Below are positions 25,516-35,641 of a stretch of 64,000 bases of DNA, in pieces. Location of the stretch: positions 914,029-978,028 of the forward strand of contig NZ_JADQDR010000001.1 of NCBI RefSeq assembly GCF_015694705.1. Reading direction: 5' to 3'. The notes below the pieces were generated by a model. The model was not told where the DNA came from and made no database searches. It saw only the letters and a list, made by a program, of their open reading frames with translations. The translations under genes were made by a program, and so were the position numbers. Source of the stretch: Pontibacter rufus. GTDB taxonomy: Bacteria > Bacteroidota > Bacteroidia > Cytophagales > Hymenobacteraceae. Within the stretch, counting starts at the first letter, position 1. Each line of letters begins with the position of its first letter.

Positions 25516-26979
25516 ATGTCTTTATCGCGTAAAAACAATTTCTTTTATACCTGCCTGTTCCTGGTTTTCCTGTTCTGCAGTACCGGTTGCAAAAAAGTTA
25601 ATGAAGGCAATACACCCGAAATAGTAAGTCCGGCGCCCGGTAGGCCATCACAGGTTTCTTTCTGGCTTACTAACCCGGACAAATCGGCTTTGCTTACAGA
25701 ACAAAGTGCAACCCTGAACTTTACGGCGGCGGCTGCCAGCCAGAATCCCATCATAGAGGTGGACACCACCCAAACGTTCCAGACGACAGATGGCTTTGGC
25801 TATACCTTAACAGGCGGGAGCGCTTATGTCCTCAACCGGATGCCGGCAGATGACAGGGCTGCCTTGTTAAACGAGCTTTTTGCTACAGATGATAAAAGTA
25901 TTGGCGTCAGTTACCTGCGCATAAGTATAGGCGCTTCAGACCTGAATGGTTATGTTTATACTTATGATGACCTGTCGTCGGGAGAAACAGATCCGGAGAT
26001 GCAGAAATTCAGCCTTTACCACGACAAAGCAGACCTGATTCCTGTGCTGAAAGAAATTCTGGCTCTCAACCCGGACATAAAGATTTTGGGTTCGCCCTGG
26101 ACGGCGCCGGAATGGATGAAGACAAACCACAGCTATATTGGTGGCAGCCTGAAGCCGGAATATTATGATGCCTATGCTAAATATTTTGTGAAGTATATAC
26201 AGGCGATGCAGGCCGAAGGTATCCGGATTGATGCCGTTACGCTGCAAAATGAACCGCTAAACCCTAACAATAACCCAAGCATGCTGATGTCGGCAGCAGA
26301 GCAGGCTGCCTTTATCAAGCAGAGTGTAGGGCCGGCATTTAAGGCAGCTAACCTCGATACCAAAATCATTTTATATGATCACAATGCGGACAGGGTAGAC
26401 TATCCGATTACGGTTTTGGATGATCCGGAAGCCAGGCAGTATGTAAATGGATCTGCTTTCCATTTATACGGCGGCAGTATTGATGCGCTGTCGCAGGTGC
26501 ACGAAGCGTATCCTGACAAAAGCATCTATTTTACCGAGCAGTGGATAGGCGCGCCAGGCAATTTCAGTGCAGATTTATTGTGGCATGTGAAGAACCTGAT
26601 CATTGGCGCTACCCGGAACTGGAGCCGTAACGTGCTGGAATGGAACCTGGCAGCTAATCCTGATCTGGGGCCTCATACGGATGGCGGCTGCACGCAATGC
26701 CTGCCTGCGGTTACGGTTAATAACGATGGTAGTATAATTCGCAACCCGGCATACTACATTATAGCACATGCTTCTAAGTTTGTGCGGCCCGGTGCTGTGC
26801 GGATAGCTACTAACATACCTGCGGCTTTGCCCAATGTAGCTTTCAGGAATCCCGATGGCAGCAAGGTACTTATCGTGCTCAATGACGGTACAACGCCCCG
26901 GACTTTCGATATAGGCTACCGCGGCCAAGTAGTTACATCTACACTAAAAGGCGGTGCAGTTGGTACTTACGTCTGGTAA
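25516..26979 (+). CDS. GH30 family glycoside hydrolase, lipoprotein
   Basis: 487 aa. The N-terminal signal ends in a lipobox STGC, so the enzyme is probably surface- or periplasm-anchored. The TIM barrel has QTTDGFGYTLTGGSAYVL, SYLRISIGASDLN, ILGSPWTAPEWMKTN, LQNEPLNP with acid/base Glu246, and YFTEQWIG with nucleophile Glu341. A C-terminal beta-sandwich (about 405-487) completes the GH30 architecture. Relatives include endo-beta-1,6-glucanases and glucosylceramidase-type enzymes. Next to a GH16 laminarinase-like gene and SusCD, a beta-1,6-glucan branch-cutting role is the best guess. It is convergent with the rest of the locus. Confidence 0.88.
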   Translation: MSLSRKNNFFYTCLFLVFLFCSTGCKKVNEGNTPEIVSPAPGRPSQVSFWLTNPDKSALLTEQSATLNFTAAAASQNPIIEVDTTQTFQTTDGFGYTLTGGSAYVLNRMPADDRAALLNELFATDDKSIGVSYLRISIGASDLNGYVYTYDDLSSGETDPEMQKFSLYHDKADLIPVLKEILALNPDIKILGSPWTAPEWMKTNHSYIGGSLKPEYYDAYAKYFVKYIQAMQAEGIRIDAVTLQNEPLNPNNNPSMLMSAAEQAAFIKQSVGPAFKAANLDTKIILYDHNADRVDYPITVLDDPEARQYVNGSAFHLYGGSIDALSQVHEAYPDKSIYFTEQWIGAPGNFSADLLWHVKNLIIGATRNWSRNVLEWNLAANPDLGPHTDGGCTQCLPAVTVNNDGSIIRNPAYYIIAHASKFVRPGAVRIATNIPAALPNVAFRNPDGSKVLIVLNDGTTPRTFDIGYRGQVVTSTLKGGAVGTYVW

Positions 26980-27028
26980 GAAGGCGTTGGAAGGGCTTGC
27001 TGTATGTTTTAAATGAAGTGTAGTATAT

Positions 27029-27079
27029 CCTAAAAGGAACAGCCGCTGCAAAACATTTGCAGCGGCTGTTCCTTTTAGG
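27029..27079. terminator. Bidirectional terminator between GH30 and GH16
   Basis: A perfect 24-bp stem with a 3-base loop (27029-27052 and 27056-27079) lies between the convergent stop codons. The outer A/T tracts suit both directions. Confidence 0.92.
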
Positions 27080-27091
27080 AAGTATTAAAAA

Positions 27092-27982
27092 TTACTTCTC
27101 AATCATTTTATATACGCGCACATAGTCCACTTCCATTGCTTGTGGAAATACACTAGGGTCAACACCCTGTGCACCACCCCAGTCGCCGCCTACGGCTAAG
27201 TTCATCAGCAGGTGGAACTTCTTGTCGAAAGGCCACACGCTGGAGCCTTTGCCTTCGTTAACAAATGTTAATACCAGCTGATCATCGATATAACCTTTGA
27301 TAGCATAAGGCGTCCAATCTACACGGTACACGTGAAATTCTGTGCTGGCTGTTGGTATTACTTTGCTGTTGCCTCTCTGTGTGTTTAAGCCATGGTTGTA
27401 AGCTTCGGTATGCACAGTAATATGTACGTTGTTTTGGTCATACCCCACATGTTCCATAATGTCGATTTCACCGGATTTAGGCCAGCCGCCATAAGCCCAG
27501 TCAGTTGGCAGCATCCAGATGGCAGGCCAGGTGCCCTTGCCCGTCGGCAGCTTGGCTTTTACTTCAAACCTGCCGTAAAGGAAGTCGCCTTTGCCTTTGG
27601 TCACCAGCCTGGCAGAGGAATACTCTCGTCCGTTTATATTTTCTTTGCGGGCTGTTATAGATAGCTTTCCGTTGGCTACACTTGCATTTTTTTCGCTGTC
27701 GGTGTAGTACTCCAACTCATTGTTGCCCCAGCCGTCTCCGCCTATGTCATACCCCCATTTTGCTGGGTTGGGTACGCCGGTATAATCAAACTCGTCTGCC
27801 CAGACCGGCGTGGTTTCAAATGTCCAGTTCTTATCTACAGGCGGTCCCTGCGGTTTGGGAGTAGGAGCAGGAGGTAGTTCGGGCTCCCCGTTGCCTGCGC
27901 AGGAGGCGAAAGTAAGCATAGGAACAAGCATGGCCGCTACAACAAGCGACATGTGTATTTTACTGGTTCTGATTAAATCCAT
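27092..27982 (-). CDS. GH16 family beta-glucanase (laminarinase-like) lipoprotein
   Basis: 296 aa from the ATG at 27982; the longer frame to 28009 would place nine extra residues before the signal. A lipobox FASC is followed by a proline-rich linker. The jelly-roll catalytic domain holds WADEFDYTG, NNELEYYTD, WPAIWMLP, and the active site EIDIMEH (E172 nucleophile, E177 acid/base). EIDIMEH with the extra Met is the laminarinase-type version of the motif. It is the last gene of the minus-strand locus SusC-SusD-PKD protein-GH16 and likely depolymerises beta-1,3-glucan at the cell surface. Confidence 0.93.
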   Translation of the reverse strand: MDLIRTSKIHMSLVVAAMLVPMLTFASCAGNGEPELPPAPTPKPQGPPVDKNWTFETTPVWADEFDYTGVPNPAKWGYDIGGDGWGNNELEYYTDSEKNASVANGKLSITARKENINGREYSSARLVTKGKGDFLYGRFEVKAKLPTGKGTWPAIWMLPTDWAYGGWPKSGEIDIMEHVGYDQNNVHITVHTEAYNHGLNTQRGNSKVIPTASTEFHVYRVDWTPYAIKGYIDDQLVLTFVNEGKGSSVWPFDKKFHLLMNLAVGGDWGGAQGVDPSVFPQAMEVDYVRVYKMIEK

Positions 27983-28070
27983 GATGATGGTGTTAGATTT
28001 AACCGGCAACAGGCTTCATGCTAGATAACGTTCCTGAAGTGTTGCCGGGAGTTAAGAAAAGGGATAAACA

Positions 28071-28104
28071 AAAAAGCCAGAGCCTGCTCAGGCCCTGGCT
28101 TTTT
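28071..28104 (-). terminator. Terminator after the PKD lipoprotein gene
   Basis: A 14-base arm pair (28071-28084 and 28091-28104) with one internal mismatch has A5 and T5 outer tracts and fits a terminator for the minus-strand susCD-PKD transcript. GH16 would then be transcribed partly or wholly on its own. Confidence 0.8.
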
Positions 28105-28113
28105 TGTAAGTTG

Positions 28114-29544
28114 TTATTCTTCTAATCTGAAATCATCGAGAAAGAAAATACCGGGAATAAAGTTTCCTTCGCCACCTACCTGGATAACAATTCTGTCCAG
28201 GTCTTTTCTGTTGATGACATCGGCAGCACTAAAGTCAAAGGTCAGTTCTACCCATCTGTCCAACTGGTCAACCTGCTGTTTAATTTCTACCTGATTTACC
28301 CAAGGCTGAGCCGAAGTGCCATCCTGCAGTTTTATAGATACTTGTTTCAGCAGATTCTTGTTGGCCCAGTCTTCGCCCAAAGCAGTCGTAAAATCGTTGT
28401 AGCTGGGCACGTATACTTTAATTTTGAAAGTATGGCGCTGTGTAAGGTCGAATTTGTAAGCAAAATCGGCAAACATGTTGGCAAACTCAAATGGCTGTCC
28501 TTCCTGCTTCACATACATGGCCACTTTGGCAGAAGTATTGATGGGAACCGGCGCAGGATTATCGTAATTTTCTTCTAAAGTCAGGGCCTCTTTCTTCCAG
28601 GTTACATTTCCCTCTTCATCGAAGTTGTCGTAGATGTCTTCCATCTTGTATGGCTTCGGTTCAACGGGTCTGCTGTAACCTTTGGGCACCAGGCGCAACC
28701 ACCAGCCATTGGCTGCGTTGGCGGCATCAGTTGTTTTAAGGTATAGCTCATTTTCTGTCAGCTTCAGAATTTCGTAGCGTGAGGCGCCAGTGTAATAAGC
28801 GATAAAACCGTCTTTAGAAATATCCAGGTACTTCTTGCCATTTTCCTCCACAATGCTCCAGGTCATGTCTGTTGGCGGAGTGTAGGATAAAGTATAATCG
28901 GCACTCTGTGCTGTTCCACCTAAGCCTGCTGCGTTCGAGCCATTTACAAACGTATCGCCGTTGTTGTTGTAAGTATAAGCAAAGCCATTCAGGTTAAAGG
29001 TCATCTCATCATCGTAAATGCCTTCAGCTGCTTTATCGTTTGCCGGCGCAGACCACCATTCAGGCGTTGCAGCGGCAATAGGGCCTACTCCCATGTGGCC
29101 GGGATAATCTTTTTCTACCACCCACGTTTTGCCATCTGCATCTGCAGCACCACCTGTTAAGAAGTTGTAATCCTCCCTGTTCAGCATCGATACGTCGGTG
29201 TTTTCTATGTGTATCGTTTTGGTGTTCGTAGCATAACCACCATCGGTAAAGATGGTGAGTTTAATGGTATAATCACCTGCAACAGCATAAGAGCCGGTTA
29301 CCTGTTCGCCTACTGCTGTTGCGCCATTGCCCAGGTCCCACATGGCTTTCATGGTGCCAGGCGTTTGATTGGTGAAGTTAAAGACATTGGGATTATCGGC
29401 ACTGGGGGTAGCGGTGAACTGTACCATTTCCGAAGTAGGTGCCGGGCCAAGCTCGGCATCCGAATCATCAGGGCTACAAGCGGTTGCAAAACCGATAAAT
29501 AGCGCCATATAGAAGTAGCTGGAAATATTTCTTATAAACTTCAT
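28114..29544 (-). CDS. PKD-domain lipoprotein of the PUL (surface glycan-binding protein)
   Basis: 476 aa from ATG 29544, which opens a lipoprotein signal ending ATACSPDD; the longer frame would overlap susD. Residues about 38-120 are a PKD domain (FTNQTPGTMKAMWDLGNG). The middle segment resembles a domain seen in PUL binding proteins (RLVPKGYSRP), and the C-terminal part (about 345-476) looks like a carbohydrate-binding beta-sandwich. Position directly behind SusD is that of SusE/SusF or SGBP genes, so binding of the target polysaccharide on the cell surface is the likely role. Confidence 0.8.
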   Translation of the reverse strand: MKFIRNISSYFYMALFIGFATACSPDDSDAELGPAPTSEMVQFTATPSADNPNVFNFTNQTPGTMKAMWDLGNGATAVGEQVTGSYAVAGDYTIKLTIFTDGGYATNTKTIHIENTDVSMLNREDYNFLTGGAADADGKTWVVEKDYPGHMGVGPIAAATPEWWSAPANDKAAEGIYDDEMTFNLNGFAYTYNNNGDTFVNGSNAAGLGGTAQSADYTLSYTPPTDMTWSIVEENGKKYLDISKDGFIAYYTGASRYEILKLTENELYLKTTDAANAANGWWLRLVPKGYSRPVEPKPYKMEDIYDNFDEEGNVTWKKEALTLEENYDNPAPVPINTSAKVAMYVKQEGQPFEFANMFADFAYKFDLTQRHTFKIKVYVPSYNDFTTALGEDWANKNLLKQVSIKLQDGTSAQPWVNQVEIKQQVDQLDRWVELTFDFSAADVINRKDLDRIVIQVGGEGNFIPGIFFLDDFRLEE

Positions 29545-29560
29545 AAATTCTTTATTAAGA

Positions 29561-31066
29561 TTAATAGCCTGGATTTTGAACAAGCTTTGTATTGTTTAAC
29601 TCTACCAGCGGGATAGGCAATATTTCGTGCTTGCCGGCTACAAAGCCCATAGGAGCCAGTACGGTTGAGGCTCTGCCTGTGCGTACAAGGTCATACCAGC
29701 GATGCCCTTCTGTTGCCAGCTCTAGACGCCTTTCTTTGTAGACATTATCCAGCGTGGCCGCTACCGGCGCGAGGCCAACACGGGCGCGAACGGCATTCAG
29801 TAAAGCAGCTGCTCTTTCCAGGTTACCTCCGCTTTGTATCAGCGCCTCTGCTTCCATCAGGTAAGTATCGGCCAGGCGAATCTCAATGTAATCGTTCGGG
29901 TAGTTTAAGACTGCATCGCCGCCGCCTGTGCTCAGCCATTTTGTTTTGGGGGCATACTTCTCAATAAAGTATCCTGTATTCTGATAACCCTTTTCGTAAG
30001 TGGCGCTGCCCGCTTCTGCTATACTATCGATGTTGGCAACAGTAAACTTGTAGCGCGGATCCGGTTTAATTGCATTTACCAGGTCAAGTGTAAGTGGGTT
30101 AAAGCCCCATCCAGCCTCATAAATCGGGCCTGCATAGCCCCTGGGGCCAAACATTTGTACCCCTACATTACCTTCGAAGTTGGGCCAGCTGCCCCAGCCG
30201 CCATTGGCTACAGAAGTATGAACAATCTCGAGGATGGACTCGCTGTTGAACTTATTATCAGGGCTGAAAATAGCGCCATAGTTATCCAGCAGTTTATAAC
30301 CATACTGACTTGTGGCGCCAGGCTCTCCGTTTACGTCTTTGAGCTGGTTTGCAGCATCAGCCCATTTCTCCTCGTAAAGGTATACTTTCCCCAGCAGGGC
30401 TTTTCCAGTACCCTGCGTTGCACGTCCGCCTTCGGTTGCGGCCGGAACAGTGGTCGGCAGATCAGGTATGGCTTCAGTTAAATCCTTTTCGATTTGCGCA
30501 TATACCTCCTCCGGGCTAGCCTGGGTTACGTTGTAGATCTCCTCTGTGGAGAGCGGCGCTGTAAAGAGCGGTACATTCTTGAACAGGCGCACCAAGTCAA
30601 AGTAATAATATGCCCGCAGGAACTTTGCTTCGGCTATATACCTTGCTGTGGTGGCTTCGTCTAAGCCGGGAATTCCGGCCTGAAGCTTTGCAAGCAGCGT
30701 GTTTGCCCTTGAAACGCCGGTGAAGTTCCTGTCCCAGAATTCTTCCTGCGGGCCCACGGCAGGGTCTAATGTATAGTTATTCCATACCTGCCAGGTATTC
30801 ATGTCTGATGAGCTTCCGCCACCTGCATAGGCATCATCAGAAGCAGCATTAATTGCACCAACGTTGTGGTAAGTAGTTCCTGCTTCCCAGCCTAGGGGAT
30901 CATAAGCAGCTACAAGGCCGGCAAATGCCTCTTCCGGATTCTTATAATAAGTCGATTCTAAAACAGTGCCCCGTGGGTCTACTTCCAGATAATCTTTGTC
31001 GCAGGAGCTCAGTAATGGGAGCCCGAGCGCGAAAATTGCTAAATATTTGATGTATCTACTTTTCAT
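29561..31066 (-). CDS. SusD/RagB family nutrient-binding outer-membrane lipoprotein
   Basis: 501 aa. Signal with lipobox LLSSC (Cys22). The N-terminal DYLEVDPRGTVLESTYYKNPEEAFAG region, TPR-like helices (ARYIAEAKFLRAYYYFDLVRLF) and the C-terminal segment ERRLELATEGHRWYDLVRTG are hallmarks of SusD. It sits as a lid on the SusC pore and captures oligosaccharides. It follows susC by 18 bases, so they are surely cotranscribed. Confidence 0.96.
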   Translation of the reverse strand: MKSRYIKYLAIFALGLPLLSSCDKDYLEVDPRGTVLESTYYKNPEEAFAGLVAAYDPLGWEAGTTYHNVGAINAASDDAYAGGGSSSDMNTWQVWNNYTLDPAVGPQEEFWDRNFTGVSRANTLLAKLQAGIPGLDEATTARYIAEAKFLRAYYYFDLVRLFKNVPLFTAPLSTEEIYNVTQASPEEVYAQIEKDLTEAIPDLPTTVPAATEGGRATQGTGKALLGKVYLYEEKWADAANQLKDVNGEPGATSQYGYKLLDNYGAIFSPDNKFNSESILEIVHTSVANGGWGSWPNFEGNVGVQMFGPRGYAGPIYEAGWGFNPLTLDLVNAIKPDPRYKFTVANIDSIAEAGSATYEKGYQNTGYFIEKYAPKTKWLSTGGGDAVLNYPNDYIEIRLADTYLMEAEALIQSGGNLERAAALLNAVRARVGLAPVAATLDNVYKERRLELATEGHRWYDLVRTGRASTVLAPMGFVAGKHEILPIPLVELNNTKLVQNPGY

Positions 31067-31084
31067 TTCACAAAGTTTAAAATA

Positions 31085-34000
31085 TTAAAATCCAACATTT
31101 ACGCCTAACAGGAACGAGCGCGACTGTGGGTAAAATGCACGGTCGATGCCAAGGCTGCCGCCGCCAATTTCAGGGTCATATCCGGTATATTCTGTAAACG
31201 TTATCAGGTTATTGCTGCTGGCATAAACGCGCAGCCGCTGCATGTGCATCCTGTCTGTAAGTGCCTGTGGCAAAGTATAACCCAACTGAAGCGTCTTGAT
31301 TCTGAAATAGTCGCCGTCTTCGAGGTAAAAATCAGAAGGATTGGTAAAGTTATCGTTCGTATCGTCGGTAGTAAGCCTTGGGAAGGTATTAGAGGTACCT
31401 TCGCCAGTCCAGCGGTTTAGGGCTGCTCTCTGGAAGTTGGCAGAAGGTATATCCAGACGGCGTAATCCCTGGAAGATTTTGTTGCCGGCTACACCTTGCC
31501 CGAATACCAGGAGGTCAAAGCTCTTCCAGGAGGCGTTCAGTGTAATGCCATAGGTCCAGTCCGGAAGCGGGCTGCCAAGGTAAGTACGGTCGCTGGCATC
31601 AATGGTGCCGTCGTTGTTCATGTCGGCCCATCGGAAATCACCGGGTTTGGCATCTGGCTGAATTACTTTTCCTTCGCTGTTGGTATAGTTTGCTATGTCT
31701 TCCTGGTTCTGGAAAATACCAAGTGTCTTAAAACCATAGAAAGCGCCAACCGGCTGCCCTACAGCTGTACGGGTAAGCGGGTAAGCAATATTCTGAACAC
31801 CGGCACCTCCATCTAAGAATTCTTTACCTTCGCCCAGGTAAGTAACTTCGTTTTGCAGGTAGGCCACGTTACCGTTTATACGGAAATTAATTTCACCAAT
31901 TTGCTTGCCATAACCCAGTTCCAGTTCCACGCCCTGGTTTTTCATATCGGCCACGTTGCCAAAGGGCTGTCCTGTTGCTCCTACGTAACCGGGTAGCTGG
32001 ATTGGCTGCAAAATGCCTGTGGTTACTTTGTTGTACCAGTCGAAAGTCAGATTGAAGTCCTGAAAAATGGTTGCCTCAAAGCCAAAGTTGGTCTGGCTCG
32101 TTTCCTCCCATTTCAGATCCGGGTTTGCCGGCGCATTGGGGCTGTAGCCTATGTAATAATAGTCGTTACCGAAAGTATAGTTTCTGCCGGAGCCTACAGT
32201 AGATACATACCTGAAGTTATCGATGGCATCGTTACCAACCACACCGTAGGAACCACGAATTTTCAGGAAATTAACTACCTCGTTAGATGGCCAGAAGTTT
32301 TCGCGTGAGGCTACCCAACCCACAGAAGCAGAAGGGAAATAACCATACTTGTTATTGGCGCCAAATCTGGAGGAGCCGTCGCGTCTGATAATACCGGTGA
32401 ACAGGTATTTCTCATCGTAATCATAGGTAACACGGCCAAACAGAGAGCTGATGGTGTGTTCTATACCTTCGTAGGCATCAGCAACTCTGTTAGCTGTCGG
32501 AACTTTTAAGTTAAAAGAAGCTTCCTCAAAGCTGTTAGCCGGTATATTCGTGAAAGAGATGTTAATACCACTGGTATTACCGTCTTTATAAGCACCCTGG
32601 CCCAGCAGAACAGTGAAATTATGCTTGTTAATAGAACGGGTATAGGAAGCAATGTTCTCGATGTTATAATCGAAACCCATGTTTCTGTCGCGGTTAAAGG
32701 CCGTTTGCACGCTTGAGGAGGCTGCATTCAGGTAATAAACCGGCCGGAAACTTTCGCCACCCCAGTAAGCCAGCTTGGCGCCAAGGGTTGATCGGAATTT
32801 CAGTCCCGTTATTGGTTCTACCTCTGCAAAAACATTACCTACAAAGTTGTCTGACCAGCCATAGTTGCCCAGTTGCGTCTGGATATAAGCCAATGGGTTT
32901 GTCATTTCCTGCTGCACTGTTGTAGAAATACCGTAGGGGTAACCCTGTGCATTTCTGATAACCGGCTGGCTATTATATACGCTTCCCGGATCTTCCAGTA
33001 TAGCCGGGTCTGTGATGAGCGCAGGCGTAACCGGATCTAGGTTGATGGCTGAGCTTAGCGGGCCGCCAAACTCGCTGTTTGTGTTCAGGCCGCCCTGGCT
33101 TTTGATGTGAGAATAGCCCAGATTTTGCCCTACTGTAATCCACTTCGCTAATTTATGGGTTGAGTTCAGGCGAATATTATACCTTTTATAGTTGGATATC
33201 TGAGGAGCTACGATGCCTTCCTGATCCAGATAGCCGAAAGAAGTATAGAAAGTGGATTTGTCGTTGCCGCCGCTTATACTTAGTTCGTGGTTCTGGATGC
33301 GGGCGTCTTCTTCAAAAACAATGTCCTGCCAGTCGGTGCCCTCGCCTAACGAACGGGGATCAGGATATATGATAGGGCCACCATTGGCTATGGAAGCCTC
33401 GTTCCGCAGTGTGGCATACTCCGTTGCATTCAGCAAATCCAGTTTGCGTACGGGCGCCTGCGTGCCATAGTAAGCGTTATAGTTTACGCGTATGCCGCCT
33501 TCCTGACCTTTCTTGGTTGTTACCAGAATTACGCCGGCAGCGCCACGTGTGCCATATATAGCTGCCGATGCCGCATCTTTTAGCACCTCGATAGAGGCAA
33601 TATCCGCCTGGTTCAGGTAATCAATTCCGCCATTTATAATAACGCCATCCACTACGTACAGCGGGTCGTTGCTATTCAGCGTCGTAATGCCTCTGACACG
33701 CACTGTTGCAGAAGCGCCCGGCGCGCCGGAACTGCTAACAACCGTTACGCCAGAGGTTCTTCCCTGCAAGGCCTGCTCTACGCGGGTTACCTGCTGGTTC
33801 TCGATATCGCTGGCTGTAACGTTGGATATGGCTCCGGTGACCACACTTTTCTTCTGTGTACCATAACCTACCACCACTACTTCTTCCAAGGCTTTGGCGT
33901 CTGTTTGCAGCGTGATGTTGATGACAGAGCGGTCGTTAATCGGTACTTCCTGTGTTAAGAAACCGATATAAGAAACCACCAGCGTACCGCCTTCATCCGG

Positions 34001-34231
34001 AACGGTAATGGAATACGCTCCATTAACATTGGTGATGGCGCCGGTTGTAGAGCCTTTCAGGGCAACGCTTGCTCCAATTAAAGGCTCTCCCTGCTCAGAA
34101 GTGACTTTTCCTGTAACCGTAACAGCATATCTGCTGTGAATGGATAAAGGGAGCGGATTTGCCTGGGCAACTGTACTATAGCAACTCGCTGCTATAGTAC
34201 AGTTCATGGCTAAGTATAAAAATTTCTTCAT
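31085..34231 (-). CDS. SusC/RagA family TonB-linked outer-membrane receptor
   Basis: 1048 aa. After a signal peptide, a carboxypeptidase-regulatory-like domain (about 39-110, VTGKVTSEQGEPLIGASV) leads to the TonB-box-like EVVVVGYGTQKKSVVTGAIS, a plug domain (VRVRGITTLNSNDPLYVVDG) and a beta-barrel that ends in RSFLLGVNVGF with a terminal aromatic residue. The length is normal for SusC. With SusD it imports oligosaccharides using TonB energy. No anti-sigma/sigma pair or hybrid two-component regulator is found next to it, and I find no clear TAnnTTTG box in front of it. Confidence 0.96.
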   Translation of the reverse strand: MKKFLYLAMNCTIAASCYSTVAQANPLPLSIHSRYAVTVTGKVTSEQGEPLIGASVALKGSTTGAITNVNGAYSITVPDEGGTLVVSYIGFLTQEVPINDRSVINITLQTDAKALEEVVVVGYGTQKKSVVTGAISNVTASDIENQQVTRVEQALQGRTSGVTVVSSSGAPGASATVRVRGITTLNSNDPLYVVDGVIINGGIDYLNQADIASIEVLKDAASAAIYGTRGAAGVILVTTKKGQEGGIRVNYNAYYGTQAPVRKLDLLNATEYATLRNEASIANGGPIIYPDPRSLGEGTDWQDIVFEEDARIQNHELSISGGNDKSTFYTSFGYLDQEGIVAPQISNYKRYNIRLNSTHKLAKWITVGQNLGYSHIKSQGGLNTNSEFGGPLSSAINLDPVTPALITDPAILEDPGSVYNSQPVIRNAQGYPYGISTTVQQEMTNPLAYIQTQLGNYGWSDNFVGNVFAEVEPITGLKFRSTLGAKLAYWGGESFRPVYYLNAASSSVQTAFNRDRNMGFDYNIENIASYTRSINKHNFTVLLGQGAYKDGNTSGINISFTNIPANSFEEASFNLKVPTANRVADAYEGIEHTISSLFGRVTYDYDEKYLFTGIIRRDGSSRFGANNKYGYFPSASVGWVASRENFWPSNEVVNFLKIRGSYGVVGNDAIDNFRYVSTVGSGRNYTFGNDYYYIGYSPNAPANPDLKWEETSQTNFGFEATIFQDFNLTFDWYNKVTTGILQPIQLPGYVGATGQPFGNVADMKNQGVELELGYGKQIGEINFRINGNVAYLQNEVTYLGEGKEFLDGGAGVQNIAYPLTRTAVGQPVGAFYGFKTLGIFQNQEDIANYTNSEGKVIQPDAKPGDFRWADMNNDGTIDASDRTYLGSPLPDWTYGITLNASWKSFDLLVFGQGVAGNKIFQGLRRLDIPSANFQRAALNRWTGEGTSNTFPRLTTDDTNDNFTNPSDFYLEDGDYFRIKTLQLGYTLPQALTDRMHMQRLRVYASSNNLITFTEYTGYDPEIGGGSLGIDRAFYPQSRSFLLGVNVGF

Positions 34232-34792
34232 AAGTATTGTACTGGATTATAATTATAATAGTGGAAAGTGATACTGTAGTTAAGGTTGGATATTTGTAAT
34301 TTCTGAAGAGAAAGCTCTTATACATTTAGCGCATAAGAAGAGAATCCGGACTATAAAACAATATAGCTGCGCATGATAAAAAGATATTTGCATGTATAAG
34401 ACTTGATGTAGTCGCCCGATATACGGCTAACTAAAATTAAAACGTAATAGGTTTAAAATTAATGTTAGAAGGAGCTAAAAAATCTCTTTTCAGCTGTTAA
34501 ATTCTGCGTTTGTTATTTCTAGTGTAAGTGAGTGCGTACTTTAACCTTTATGGAGCGCAAATATCCGCTTTTTTTGTGGCTTTTGCTACAGGTTTCTATG
34601 TTAAACTTTTAATAAAACTTTATAAAATCAGCAGGCAGCCTAACCGGAAATAATAGTAGGAGATAGGGTAGTAGGTTCCGGCCTCGTATGCTGAAAATTA
34701 TAGGGGTAGGTTAATGGCTAAACCCGATCGGTTATGACAAGGCGGACGTGGAAAAAAGCTGATTGGTAAATATAAATTCAGCTCGAAAGAAC
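34232..34792. other. Non-coding gap upstream of susC
   Basis: 560 bases between the susC start and the insertion sequence. It is AT-rich and holds no plausible ORF and no clear hairpin. It should contain the susC promoter, but I cannot place it with confidence. Confidence 0.5.
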
Positions 34793-34810
34793 TATATAAC
34801 TCAAGTTGCG
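34793..34810. repeat. Left terminal inverted repeat of the IS982 element
   Basis: 18 bases identical to the reverse complement of 35642-35659. Confidence 0.85.
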
Positions 34811-34812
34811 AG

Positions 34813-35551
34813 TTAGTCGATGATTTGATTTAAGGTATAGGCGAAGATAAAGAGTATTAGTTTTAGGATAAAGCCTTGTGGTGTGACGGCGTGTATTTTC
34901 TTTGGGAAGAAACTGGTAATGCCACTGAAGGTCGTCTCGATGCGCTTTCGGTAGTGATCTTTGAGAAAAACTATGTGCAATTCATCCGCTCTCTTGCTGT
35001 TTGATTTGCGGCAACAGCGCAGTTCAATCTGCTCACATGCTTCCAGCAGGTCCTCCACCTCATAGCAGGTGTAGGCGGCATCGGCGTAGAGCTGGCTGCC
35101 GGCAGGTAAGTCCAGGGGCATGGCCTTGAAGGCGGTGATGTCGACGAAGGCGCCGGCATGGATGTAGAACTGGACGGGCAGCCCCTGATCAGTGGTAATG
35201 ACCTGAACGCGGAAGCCGTAGAAGTAGCACCGCTTGCTGACGCATTTGCCCCGGTAGGCTTCTCCTTGCAGCAGGTGCGAGCGGGCAATGCGGATGTTGT
35301 CGCACACGGACACGGGGAAGGAGTCGATTAGGTAGCGGCAAGAGGTGTTGAGCTGCTTGATGCTTCGGCCCATGGTGCTCTTTCATATAGCAGCAGGCGG
35401 AGTGGAGGTTGCCGTGGAAGTAGCGGGCCGAGAGCAGGGCGGTGGTGAGCAGCTCAGCATCGCTTATTTTACAAGGAGCATCATCTTTTCTGCCGATAGC
35501 AAGAAAGAAATCGTCTATAAAGCAGTATATGGTAATGGTCTGTTCTGTCAT
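34813..35551 (-). pseudogene. IS982-family transposase, broken by internal deletion and frameshift
   Basis: The first frame (from 35551) encodes CFIDDFFLAIGR and continues through SARYFHGNLHSACCYMKEH. Near 35365-35372 the frame shifts, and the second frame continues with GRSIKQLNTSCRYLIDSFP, VCDNIRIARSHLLQGEAYRG, QLYADAAYTCYEVEDLLEA and a C-terminal FIFAYTLNQIID. These match the DDE catalytic region of IS982 transposases. Between the two parts about 35-50 residues normally present (the MLSKSRFNRRLH-type segment) are missing, so this is a deletion, not a programmed frameshift. Transposition in cis is therefore unlikely. Confidence 0.85.
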
Positions 35552-35641
35552 GGCTGTTGCATTTTAAGAGTTCGCAAACTTTAAAACGCATGGCGGCCAC
35601 TGGCAGAACAGATTTTTTGTTGTAAACCGCCTGGTGTATCA

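Noticed and set aside
34813..35551. Programmed -1/+1 frameshift in the IS982 transposase
   Set aside because: IS982 transposases are usually one frame, and the break coincides with a missing protein segment, so deletion explains it better.
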